Shown in pieces: positions 56,901-63,819 of a stretch of DNA of 64,000 bases. How positions within the stretch are numbered: position 1 is the stretch's first letter; each line of letters starts with the position of its first letter. The DNA lies in NCBI RefSeq assembly GCF_000308495.1, contig NZ_BAFU01000055.1, forward strand, positions 62,001-126,000, written 5' to 3'. The position numbers and the translations under genes are program-made. Below the pieces are notes generated by a model. That model worked only from the letters and a program-made list of their open reading frames with translations. It searched no databases and had not been told where the DNA came from. Source of the stretch: Nocardia brevicatena NBRC 12119 (GTDB taxonomy: Bacteria > Actinomycetota > Actinomycetes > Mycobacteriales > Mycobacteriaceae).

Positions 56901-57593
56901 GAGCCCGATGACATCGATCCCGAGCGGTTCGAGCGCGGTCAGCGCCGCGCCGATCTCGCTGCCGACCAGCATGGTGCCGGTGGTCTCGACGGTGACGTGG
57001 GTGATGATCGGGACCCGCCGGCCGAGGCGGCGCATGGCCTCTTTGGTGCCGTTGACCGCGGCCTTCACCTGCAACAGGTCCTGGCAGGTCTCGATGAGGA
57101 CGCCGTCGGCGCCGCCGTCGAGCATGCCCAGCGCCGCCTCGGTGTAGGCGTCGCGCAGGACCGCGTAGGGGGCGTGTCCCAGCGTGGGCAGTTTCGTACC
57201 CGGGCCCATCGAACCGAGCACGTATTTCGGGGTGCCGCCGGGACCGGGGCCCATTTCGTCGGCCACCTCGCGGGCCAGGCGGGTGCCCTTCTCGGACAGT
57301 TCCCGAATGCGGTCGGCGATATCGTAATCGCCCAGGTTGGGCAGATTGCAGCCGAAGGTGTTCGTCTCCACGGCGTCGGCGCCCGCCGCGAAATAGGCGC
57401 GGTGTATCTCGCGCAGCACGTCGGGCCGGGTGTCGTTGAGGATCTCGTTGCACCCCTCCAGGCCGCGGAAGTCGTCGAGCGACAGGTCCGCGGCCTGCAG
57501 CATGGTGCCCATCGCGCCGTCGCCGATGACGACACGCCGGGAGAGCGTGTCGAGCAGGGTGGTGTCGTACTCGACGGGGAGGGACGCAGACAT
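53997..57593 (-). CDS. metH: Cobalamin-dependent methionine synthase
   Basis: A 1198-residue enzyme transferring methyl from methyltetrahydrofolate to homocysteine through cobalamin. Modules in order: homocysteine-binding barrel (~15-330) with Zn Cys residues in IGLNCATGPDEM and LVGGCCGTTPEHI; folate-binding barrel (~350-620, MIGERTNANGSKAFREAM); cap and B12 domain with His ligand in GDVHDIGKNLVDIIL (~745-760); reactivation domain (~900-1190) with SFGYGSCPDLEDRAKLVDLL. ATG 57593 gives mycobacterial MetH length; GTG 57617 is possible. Cobalamin would come from the cob genes in this window plus genes elsewhere. Orthologue of Rv2124c. Confidence 0.97.
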   Translation of the reverse strand: MSASLPVEYDTTLLDTLSRRVVIGDGAMGTMLQAADLSLDDFRGLEGCNEILNDTRPDVLREIHRAYFAAGADAVETNTFGCNLPNLGDYDIADRIRELSEKGTRLAREVADEMGPGPGGTPKYVLGSMGPGTKLPTLGHAPYAVLRDAYTEAALGMLDGGADGVLIETCQDLLQVKAAVNGTKEAMRRLGRRVPIITHVTVETTGTMLVGSEIGAALTALEPLGIDVIGLNCATGPDEMSEHLRYLSRHARIPVSVMPNAGLPVLGPGGAEYPLTPEELATALRGFVSEFGLALVGGCCGTTPEHIRQVTAAVREVEPTLPPLGRRRDPVHEPSVSSTYTAVPFEQDASVLMIGERTNANGSKAFREAMLAEDWQKCLDIAKDQIRDGAHMLDLCVDYVGRDGTADMAALAGRLGTASTLPIMLDSTESAVLRAGLEHLGGRCAVNSVNFEDGDGPDSRYQQTMRLVAEHGAAVVALTIDEEGQARTAEKKVAIAERLITDITGNWGLSESDIIIDTLTFTLGTGQEESRRDGLETIEAIRELKRRHPRVQTTLGLSNISFGLNPAARQVLNSVFMHECVQAGLDSAIVHASKILPTSRIPDEQRETALDLVYDRRRDGYDPLQKLMQLFEGVSAADSKASRADALAALPLFERLEQRIVDGERNGMEADLDEAMRQVPPLQIINETLLSGMKTVGELFGSGQMQLPFVLQSAEVMKAAVAHLEPHMESTDDSGKGRIVLATVKGDVHDIGKNLVDIILSNNGYEVVNLGIKQPITSILDAAVDKKADVIGMSGLLVKSTVVMKENLEELNGKGVADQFPVLLGGAALTRSYVENDLTEVYEGEVHYARDAFEGLRLMDEIMARKRGEGPAPDSPEAIAEREKAAERKARHERSKRIAAERRAAETPIEVPERSDVAADLPVPVPPFWGTRLVKGLSVHEYAGLLDERALFLGQWGLRGQRGGDGPDYEELVETEGRPRLRAWLDRLSTAGVLQHAAVVYGYFPVVSEGDDVVVLTEPEPDAPQRYRFTFPRQQRDRFLCIADFVRSRAYARETGQVDVLPFQLVTMGRPIADFANELFATDNYRDYLEVHGIGVQLTEALAEYWHRRIREELVLEGHSVAESDPADVTDYFKLGYRGARYSFGYGSCPDLEDRAKLVDLLEAERIGVTLSEELQLHPEQSTDAFVLLHPEAKYFNV

Positions 57594-57754
57594 GGATTCC
57601 AGGGTAGTGCTTGGCACCGTCTTTCCGGCCCCCTACACCGCTTCCGCCCGGGCCTCGGCCTCGGCCGGGTGACGGAACTCACGGTAGGCGCGGGTTCTGC
57701 CCACCATACCGGGGCCGGGAAGATAAACACGACGCCCCCTCGCCCGAGACACCG

Positions 57755-57760
57755 TAGGCT
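57755..57760 (+). promoter_or_regulatory. -10 hexamer of probable leaderless PAC2-gene promoter
   Basis: TAGGCT ends 7 nt before ATG 57768. The intervening GGCAGGG could also serve as a ribosome binding site. Confidence 0.4.
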
Positions 57761-57767
57761 GGCAGGG

Positions 57768-58658
57768 ATGGATGCCAGTGAACTGCCGGTAAACGGGCCC
57801 GACCTTCCCTCGCTGCGGGACCCGATACTGGTTGCTGCCTTCGAGGGGTGGAACGACGCGGGCGATGCCGCCAGCGGGGCGGTGGAGCATCTCGAGCTGA
57901 TCTGGGACGCCCGCCCGCTGGCCGAACTCGATTCCGAGGACTATTACGACTACCAGGTCAACCGCCCGATGGTACGCCAGGTGGACGGCGTCACCCGGGA
58001 GATCGTGTGGCCGGCGACGGTGCTGTCGGTGTGCTCGCCGCCGGGCAGCGACCGCGATGTGGTGCTGTTGCGCGGGATCGAACCGAATATGCGGTGGCGG
58101 CGGTTCTGCGCGGATCTGCTGGAGTTCGTCGACCGGTTGGGGGTGCAGACCGTTGTCATACTCGGCGCCCTGCTGGCCGACACGCCGCATACCCGGCCGG
58201 TGCCGGTGACCGGTTCCGCCTACAGCAAGGAGGCGGCGCAGCGGTTCAACCTGGAGCAGACCCGGTACGAGGGCCCCACCGGGATCACCGGGGTTCTGCA
58301 GGATCAGTGCGTCAAGGCGGGTGTACCGGCGGTGTCCTTCTGGGCCGCGGTCCCACACTATGTCTCCCAGCCCCCGAATCCGAAGGCGACCATCGCCCTG
58401 CTGCACCGGGTCGAGGACGTCCTCGATATCGAGGTCCCACTGCGGGACCTGCCGCGACAGGCCGAGGAGTGGGAGGCGACGGTCAACGAGATGACCGTCG
58501 CCGACGAGGAGATCAGTGAGTATGTGCGCTCGCTGGAGGAGCGCGGCGACGCCGCCACCGATCTCGACGAGACAATGGCCGAGATCGATGGCGACGCCAT
58601 CGCCGCCGAGTTCGAAAAATATCTCCGTAGGCGTGGGCCCGGCAGTTTCGGGCGCTGA
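57768..58658 (+). CDS. PAC2 family protein (Rv2125-like)
   Basis: A 296-residue protein of the PAC2 family, related by fold to archaeal/eukaryotic proteasome assembly chaperones. PILVAAFEGWNDAGDAASGA (residues ~21-40) and TVVILGALLADTPHTRPVPV are the conserved parts; RYEGPTGITGVLQDQCVKAG and PAVSFWAAVPHYVSQPPNPK complete the domain, and the C-terminus is an acidic helical extension. Despite the name there is no evidence for a role at the 20S core here. Divergent from metH, as Rv2125 is. Confidence 0.92.
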   Translation: MDASELPVNGPDLPSLRDPILVAAFEGWNDAGDAASGAVEHLELIWDARPLAELDSEDYYDYQVNRPMVRQVDGVTREIVWPATVLSVCSPPGSDRDVVLLRGIEPNMRWRRFCADLLEFVDRLGVQTVVILGALLADTPHTRPVPVTGSAYSKEAAQRFNLEQTRYEGPTGITGVLQDQCVKAGVPAVSFWAAVPHYVSQPPNPKATIALLHRVEDVLDIEVPLRDLPRQAEEWEATVNEMTVADEEISEYVRSLEERGDAATDLDETMAEIDGDAIAAEFEKYLRRRGPGSFGR

Positions 58659-58721
58659 GCCGGCTTCCCCTTCGGCACCGGCACCCGTCCTTGCCGCGCG
58701 TGCTCACCCGCGGCGCGCTGC

Positions 58722-59027
58722 TCAGCTGTTCACGGTCCACACCCGAGCCGCGGCATCGGTGGCCAGTTTCGCGATCAACAGCTCTCGCGGAATGGTATGA
58801 CCGGCAAGGTGGTCGAGCGACGGCACCACGACATGATGTGCGTCCGCACGCCGGAGTTCGCGGGTGAGCTCGGCGAACGCCGTCCCGTCACCCCCGGACG
58901 ATTCGTGGAATGTCGCGGCGAAACACAACCCTTCGGCATCGGCCAGGTCGCGTAGCGCGGCCTCCATATCTTCGCTCTCGTCCTCGGCCAGATCATCGCG
59001 TAAATACCCGTAGATCAACGCTTCCAC
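58722..59027 (-). CDS. Small protein resembling a serine-recombinase N-terminal fold
   Basis: A 101-residue protein from GTG 59027 with AGGAGG at ideal spacing. ALIYGYLRDDLAEDESEDME, then GLCFAATFHESSGGDGTAFA, ELTRELRRADAHHVVVPSLD and HLAGHTIPRELLIAKLATDA follow the order of strands and helices of resolvase catalytic domains (GYLRVS..., VVVPSLDHL), but the catalytic Ser after the first strand is replaced by Asp, and no DNA-binding part exists. It is therefore probably not a recombinase; such stand-alone versions occur beside HTH regulators in Nocardia and Streptomyces. Divergent from the HTH gene. Confidence 0.65.
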   Translation of the reverse strand: MEALIYGYLRDDLAEDESEDMEAALRDLADAEGLCFAATFHESSGGDGTAFAELTRELRRADAHHVVVPSLDHLAGHTIPRELLIAKLATDAAARVWTVNS

Positions 59028-59044
59028 CCGAACCTCCTGAATCT

Positions 59045-59104
59045 TCCCCGCGAGACCGCGGGGGACCATTACTGCTCCGGGATCAAGGCCCCGCGTTCGC
59101 GGGG
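59045..59104. other. Two GC-rich hairpins in the divergent promoter region
   Basis: CCCCGCG-AGAC-CGCGGGG (59046-59063) and CCCCGCG-TT-CGCGGGG (59089-59104) share stem sequence and lie between the small recombinase-like gene and the HTH gene. They may be regulator binding sites or RNA hairpins in the leader. Confidence 0.5.
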
Positions 59105-59240
59105 GTGTTGCCTGTACCGGCCGACGGGCCGATCCGGTTCGATTATGACCGATCATTCTCCCGGACAGTAGATGTCAAACGGGGGACATCCGCATGCCCT
59201 CTTCGACCCACTGGGAGTTAGCTGGTGCGATACTACCGGC

Positions 59241-60473
59241 GTGCCTACTTCTGATGATCGGCCCCTCTGGGCTGTCCGCATGCGTTCCGAACGCGACGCT
59301 CGGGGGTGGTCACAAGCCGATGCCGTGCGCGCCATGCGGGCCAAGTCGTCACACAATCTGCCCACCGACAGCACCCTGTTGCGCAACTGGCGCCGTTGGG
59401 AATCCGGCGAGTCACGTCCGGACGACTTCTACGCCCCCCTCATCGCCGCCGCTTTCGATACCGTGACGGCGGCGTTCTTTCCCAAGGCCAGACCCAATCG
59501 CGACGACGAGCTCTTGACGGCCACCGGGATGGACACGCTCGAATTCATGGGCCGACTCCGCATCTCGGATGTCTCACCCGCCACATTGGATGCCATCCGT
59601 TTCACCGCCCAGCGCCTGTGCTGCGAATACTCCACCGCGGACCCGCACGAACTGCATCGCGAGGCCGCCGGCTGGCTGCGGCGGATCTCCGCGCTCCTGG
59701 ACGGCAGAATCACCCTGGCCCAGCACCGAGAGGTCTTGACCCTGGCCGGATGGGTGGCACTGCTGATCGGCTGCCTCGACTACGACATGGGGCGGCGCAA
59801 CAACGCCGAAGCGACACGGCGGGCCGCGATGTCGTTGGGCCAGGAGGCCGAGGATCCCGAAATCATCGGCTGGAGCGCGGAGTTGGCCGCCTGGTTCGCG
59901 CTCACCCAGGGCAACCACCGGGGCGCGCTCCAGGCGGCGGAAGCGGTGCCCGCGGCCTGCACCCGGTCGGGTGTCGGGGTGCAGTTGGCGGCCCAGCGTG
60001 CCAAGGCCTGGGCGCGACTGGGCGATCGCGGCGAAGTGGATGCCGCGCTGGCCGAGGGCCGGGAAATCCTGGAGCGCCTGGGCCATCCCGCCGATATCAA
60101 CAACCATTTCGTCATCGACCCGCAGAAATTCGATTTCTACGCCATGGACTGCTGTCGGGTCGCCGGCGACGACACCCGGGCCGAAAGCTACGCCCGGGCG
60201 GTCCTCGCCGAAGCCCTCGGCCCCGACGGCACGGCCCGCAATCCGATGCGGGTGGCGGAAGCCCGACTCACCCTGGCCTCGGTCGCGGTGCGCCGCCGGG
60301 ATCTGGAACTGGCGGTCGAGGAGGGCACCCGCGCCTTCACCGGCCGACGCCGCTCACTTCCCTCGTTGCTGTGGATCGCGGGCGAGGTGGCGCAGGAGAT
60401 GGTCGCACGCTATCCGGGAGATCCACGCACCCATGCGTATCTCGACGAGTTGCGGGGCCTGGCGAGCGAATGA
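59241..60473 (+). CDS. Helix-turn-helix regulator with TPR-like C-terminus
   Basis: A 410-residue protein. The N-terminal ~80 residues are a variant HTH (WAVRMRSERDARGWSQADAV, LLRNWRRWESGESRPDDFYA) and the rest is helical repeats (REVLTLAGWVALLIGCLDYD, AEATRRAAMSLGQEAEDPEI, AARLAKAW-like helices) typical of actinobacterial XRE regulators with a TPR sensor. GTG 59241 is preferred to ATG 59172: the sequence between is low quality as protein, and GATACT lies 6 nt before GTG. Target unknown; the divergent small gene is a candidate. Confidence 0.8.
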   Translation: MPTSDDRPLWAVRMRSERDARGWSQADAVRAMRAKSSHNLPTDSTLLRNWRRWESGESRPDDFYAPLIAAAFDTVTAAFFPKARPNRDDELLTATGMDTLEFMGRLRISDVSPATLDAIRFTAQRLCCEYSTADPHELHREAAGWLRRISALLDGRITLAQHREVLTLAGWVALLIGCLDYDMGRRNNAEATRRAAMSLGQEAEDPEIIGWSAELAAWFALTQGNHRGALQAAEAVPAACTRSGVGVQLAAQRAKAWARLGDRGEVDAALAEGREILERLGHPADINNHFVIDPQKFDFYAMDCCRVAGDDTRAESYARAVLAEALGPDGTARNPMRVAEARLTLASVAVRRRDLELAVEEGTRAFTGRRRSLPSLLWIAGEVAQEMVARYPGDPRTHAYLDELRGLASE

Positions 60474-60482
60474 GAGGCTGCC

Positions 60483-61079
60483 TCAGCGCATACTCGCGTC
60501 GGGGATCCGGGGCGGGCACGGTGTACCGGGAACGGTGACCAGTTCGAAATGCCACCATTCGTTGTCGAATGTCCGGCACAGTCCCCAGCGGTTGCCGTTG
60601 AACTCCAGCCACAGTGTGCCGGGGAACGGAGCCACATCGATGGCGCGCCCGGTGACATGGGTGGATTCCGCCGGCGGCAGCACCCACCGGCGGGCCTCCT
60701 CGGGGTTGCCGTAGGTGCGCAGCCCCTCCTCCCACATCCGCTGCTGTTCTTCCCTGCTGCGATAGCCGGAGTTGATCCACAGCGGCACGCCGCGTGCGTG
60801 GGCCTCCTCCTCGGCCATGGTGTAGGCGACGGCGAGAAGGGGGTGCAGCCCTTCGGTGCCGGCGGCGGCGACGGCGTACCCGGGAACCGGCACTCCAGAG
60901 CCGATCACCGTACGCGCTCGGGGAACCGGATCGATCACCGGGACCGCGTCCGACTGGGGTTCCGCGTGCGCCACAGGCGCGCCCGCAGGCATAGCGGCGG
61001 CCAGAATCGCGGCGAGCGCGGCGGCCGCGACGGTAGCCGCCGGCGACCGGATCGGCAGGGCGCGCACGCGAGTCGTCAT
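60483..61079 (-). CDS. Secreted D-alanyl-D-alanine carboxypeptidase, M15/VanY family
   Basis: A 198-residue exported zinc peptidase trimming peptidoglycan stem peptides. A signal peptide (residues ~1-38, ending APVAHAEP) precedes the M15B domain: WINSGYRSREEQQRMWEEG, the zinc motif STHVTGRAIDVAP (SxHxxGxAxD) and the second metal His in DNEWWHFELV. ATG 61079 is supported by TAGGAT 7 nt upstream. Its stop lies 9 bp from the convergent HTH gene's stop. Confidence 0.92.
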   Translation of the reverse strand: MTTRVRALPIRSPAATVAAAALAAILAAAMPAGAPVAHAEPQSDAVPVIDPVPRARTVIGSGVPVPGYAVAAAGTEGLHPLLAVAYTMAEEEAHARGVPLWINSGYRSREEQQRMWEEGLRTYGNPEEARRWVLPPAESTHVTGRAIDVAPFPGTLWLEFNGNRWGLCRTFDNEWWHFELVTVPGTPCPPRIPDASMR

Positions 61080-61086
61080 GAAGATC

Positions 61087-61092
61087 ATCCTA
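61087..61092 (-). promoter_or_regulatory. -10 hexamer of probable leaderless carboxypeptidase promoter
   Basis: TAGGAT on the minus strand lies 7 nt before ATG 61079. Confidence 0.45.
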
Positions 61093-61263
61093 TCCGGCGG
61101 CACACACCTCGACGGCCACGTGAAGGACACAACCCCGTATTGTGAAAAGTAATATTTTCATAGTGGTGCGCCATCGATGGAACTCGTAACCCGCGCTACC
61201 GCAAAACTTTCGGAAGCCATCAGGGAAGCGGGCCATACGGGACCGACCGACTTCCCGGCTGCC

Positions 61264-61500
61264 TCAGACGCGTTCCTCGGACCGGGTACACACCCGCAGA
61301 GCGATCGGCTTCTGGGTTTCGGCGAAGAAATCGTTACCCTTGTCGTCCACCACGATGAAGGCGGGGAAATCCTCCACCTCGATCTTCCAGACCGCCTCCA
61401 TCCCCAGCTCGGGGTATTCGAGCACCTCCACCGAGACGACCCTGGCGACCGCTGGAGACCACAATCGCCCCGCGGCGGATTCGACCCGGCCCCCGTTCCT
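61264..61500 (-). pseudogene. C-terminal fragment of class I fumarate hydratase
   Basis: The minus-strand frame reads [20 protein letters not shown] then [20 protein letters not shown], which is the highly conserved C-terminus of class I (iron-sulphur) fumarases such as FumA/FumB. Only about 60-75 residues remain; none of the iron-sulphur or catalytic domain is present nearby, and no normal start exists. It continues [17 protein letters not shown] to a stop at 61264. I read it as a remnant left by deletion or transfer. Confidence 0.7.
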
Positions 61501-61609
61501 CGAATCGACCCGTGAGGCCGGCCCCTGAACCCACGCCCCATGGGGTCCGCCGTGCCGTGACGTACGGCGGACCCCGCGGCGCCGACCGGATGTACGACCC
61601 CGGCGGTGT

Positions 61610-61693
61610 TCAGGGCCTACCTTCGGGCCACCACAGCGCGACCGTCAATCCGAGCAGACCCAGCACCAGTTGCACCAGCACCACATCAGCCAT
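61610..61693 (-). CDS. 27-residue single-span membrane micropeptide candidate
   Basis: ATG 61693 opens a frame of 27 codons: [20 protein letters not shown] followed by WWPEGRP and a stop. It is one hydrophobic helix with a Trp-rich interface, like known small membrane regulators. Its ATG overlaps the stop of the preceding gene by 8 nt (GATGGCTGATG region), suggesting translational coupling. No homologue is recognised and chance is possible given GC-rich frames. Confidence 0.4.
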   Translation of the reverse strand: MADVVLVQLVLGLLGLTVALWWPEGRP

Positions 61694-62205
61694 CCACCGG
61701 CCGATCCCACCGGTGGCCGGCCCCGGCCCAGCGGTGACCGCGCGGATAGAGGCACATCGGTGTGATGAGTGCCGCGATACCGGCGACCAGGTGCCGGACC
61801 GCCTCGGTATGCTCGAATCCGGGCACGACGACCGCCCGGGCCTCCCATTCCCCGATGTGGCGCGCCGGCGCCAACGCGGTCACCCGCGGACCCGCGTCCG
61901 TGACGACGGTGAACACCAGCCGGAATCCGTGCCGTGCCGCCAGTTCGTGCAGGTCCACGGCGGGTACGGGGACATCGCGCCGGACCAGGGCGATAGCGGC
62001 GGGGCGGTCACCGATAACCATCGGGGCCGTCCGTTCCCACACACCAGCACCGAACGGCATGCGCGATGTACTCCAGCCGTTCGATGGACGGCAACACCGC
62101 CGCCGGTCCGTCCGGTATCCCGGTCGTCCCCGGCACGCGGGTGGGTAGCCGCGCCGGACCCGACGCGCTCGATCTGTACTGGTTCGGCAATCCATTGGCA
62201 CGCAT
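61686..62205 (-). pseudogene. Frameshifted hypothetical gene or two overlapping genes
   Basis: ATG 62205 opens a frame with good coding character (GPARLPTRVPGTTGIPDGPA, VLPSIERLEYIAHAVRCW) that hits a stop at 62008. The neighbouring frame, which has its own ATG at 62060, continues with GAGVWERTAPMVIGDRPAAI, DLHELAARHGFRLVFTVVTD and EWEARAVVVPGFEHTEAVRH to 61686. The change occurs around 62045-62055. Joined, they give a ~170-residue protein whose end (RAVVVPGFEHTEAVRHLVAG) weakly resembles the recombinase-like small protein at 58722-59027. It may be a pseudogene, programmed frameshift or sequence error. Confidence 0.5.
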
Positions 62206-62522
62206 GAGTAATCACCTGCTCCTGGCATAGTGTTGGCGAGCACCCGGCGCAGGGTCCAACAGGGCATCAGCGACCAAACTGTGAATGGTGGACCACCAGT
62301 TCGCGGCGCTCCTGGCGTTGATCTGGTGTCCCCCAGGGTTTCTGGAGGTGGCCTGCGCCGGGTGCGTCCTCAGTAGACAAGGGCAACAGCGGAGTTCGGA
62401 AGCTTCTGGTACGTCAATTCCTGAAAAAATTTGCAATATTCCAGTTTGCCCTCCGCGCATTCCAATTCGAGGCAGACTGCGTTCCAGTGCGGGATGTGGA
62501 GGCCCGTGCGAAGGGGAGTGGG
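62206..62522. other. Upstream region of the XRE gene
   Basis: About 315 bp containing the most AT-rich stretch in the window (AAAAAATTTGCAATATTCC, 62424-62442), likely a promoter for the XRE gene, and no gene I can support. The lower GC suits a transferred segment. Confidence 0.5.
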
Positions 62523-63410
62523 ATGACAGGCAGGGAGACCGACAGCACTTTCGCGCGACGGATGCTGGGGAGGCAGCTACGAAACCTGCGCGAGACTTCG
62601 GGAGTCAGTGTCCAAGCGGCCAGGCAGGCCATCGGCGTAGGGCATCAGACCCTATGGCGCTTGGAGACCGGACAGTCCACACGCATCTCGGCCTTACAGG
62701 TGCGGGAGCTGTGCCGGATCTACAAGGCACCCAAGGAGGTTACAGATGTCCTGCTGGACCTTCTGAGCGGACTGTCATACAAGTCGTGGTGGCACGCCTA
62801 CCGCGAGGCGGTACCGAAGGACTTCGACCTGTACCTGGGGCTGGAGATCGCGGCCAACCGGTTCGTGAGTTATGCGCCGACATTGCTGCCCGGCCTGGTA
62901 CAGACCCAGCCCTACCGGCGGGCGATGGCCTGGGCAGGGAATCCGGGGATGTCGACCATAGAGGTCGAGCAACGTATCGAGATCGCGGCCCGAAGGCAAT
63001 CACGCCTACGCGATGATCCCGACCTGCAAGTAGAGATTCTCCTGAGCGAGGCGGTGCTCCGCCAACGGATCGGAGGCGGAGCCGTCATGGCCGAGCAGTT
63101 GCGTTACCTGGCCGAGGTGAGCTGGCTGCCGAATGTATCCCTTCGAGCCGTACCGTTCGGCACCACCCACGTCGGCTTGGAAGTCGGGCTGTTCGTGCTG
63201 CTGGAATTCCCGGAGCAGCGCAACGCGTGGATGTCGGAGCCGCCGGTTGTGTACGTTCAAGGCTATACCAGCGACCAATACCTGGAGCGTCCGGAAGAGA
63301 TCGCCCGATATCGGGATGTCGCTTCCCGCATCGAGCAATCGGCGCTGGACGAGCACGAGACCAGGGACCTGGTTCTGAAAATCGCGAAGGAGCACGATGA
63401 ACAGCGTTGA
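62523..63410 (+). CDS. XRE-family regulator with DUF5753 domain
   Basis: A 295-residue actinobacterial regulator. The N-terminal HTH (residues ~8-70: ARRMLGRQLRNLRETSGVSV, QAARQAIGVGHQTLWRLETG) is followed by the DUF5753 sensor-like domain (YREAVPKDFDLYLGLEIAAN, LLPGLVQTQPYRRAM, RRQSRLRDDPDLQVEILLSE, PEEIARYRDVASRIEQSALD). ATG 62523 follows AAGGGGAG. It overlaps the DUF397 gene by 14 bp. Such pairs are numerous in Streptomyces and Nocardia and behave like developmental or toxin-antitoxin-like modules. Confidence 0.92.
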   Translation: MTGRETDSTFARRMLGRQLRNLRETSGVSVQAARQAIGVGHQTLWRLETGQSTRISALQVRELCRIYKAPKEVTDVLLDLLSGLSYKSWWHAYREAVPKDFDLYLGLEIAANRFVSYAPTLLPGLVQTQPYRRAMAWAGNPGMSTIEVEQRIEIAARRQSRLRDDPDLQVEILLSEAVLRQRIGGGAVMAEQLRYLAEVSWLPNVSLRAVPFGTTHVGLEVGLFVLLEFPEQRNAWMSEPPVVYVQGYTSDQYLERPEEIARYRDVASRIEQSALDEHETRDLVLKIAKEHDEQR

Positions 63411-63606
63411 CCTATCGGAAGCACGGTGGTTCAAGAGCAGCCGCAGCGCCAGTAACAAGGAATGCGTCGAGGCGGCGCACCTGGGCAGCGGGTTCGTCGG
63501 CGTTCGCGACTCCAAGAATCCGACCGGCCCGGCCCTGGTCTTCACACCCGGTGAGTGGGATGCCTTCCTGGCCGGTGCCAAGTCCGGAGAATTCGACCGA
63601 CCGTAG
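63397..63606 (+). CDS. DUF397 domain protein
   Basis: A 69-residue protein with the whole DUF397 pattern: DLSEARWFKSSRSASNKECV, EAAHLGSGFVGVRDSKNPTG and GPALVFTPGEWDAFLAGAKS. Start ATG 63397 lies inside the end of the XRE-DUF5753 gene, so the two are co-translated. In characterised examples the small protein interacts with or antagonises its HTH partner; no enzymatic activity is known. Confidence 0.93.
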   Translation: MNSVDLSEARWFKSSRSASNKECVEAAHLGSGFVGVRDSKNPTGPALVFTPGEWDAFLAGAKSGEFDRP

Positions 63607-63819
63607 TCCCTGAGTACAGGCCCCTGCCCGGAGGCGAGTCCCTCGGTCGCCGCGCCCCTCGAGAGGATGCGGTGACGGCGACCGAGTTTCGCTTCCGGCC
63701 GATGCCCCCATATGCGCTCCACTCCCCCACTCAACAGCAGAACGACAGGGTCGGACCCTGAACCTGCGAACCATGATGCGCCAGTAGGGAAGTCGGAGGC
63801 TGCGGGTAGTTTCGCGGTC

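Noticed and set aside
57594-57767. SAM or cobalamin riboswitch ahead of metH
   Set aside because: The 174-bp divergent gap to the PAC2 gene shows no recognisable aptamer features.
59045-59104. Possible type I-E CRISPR repeats (CCCCGCG...CGCGGGG hairpins)
   Set aside because: Only two units, with different loops and about 43 bp between starts, less than a 29-nt repeat plus 32-nt spacer. No further units and no cas genes.
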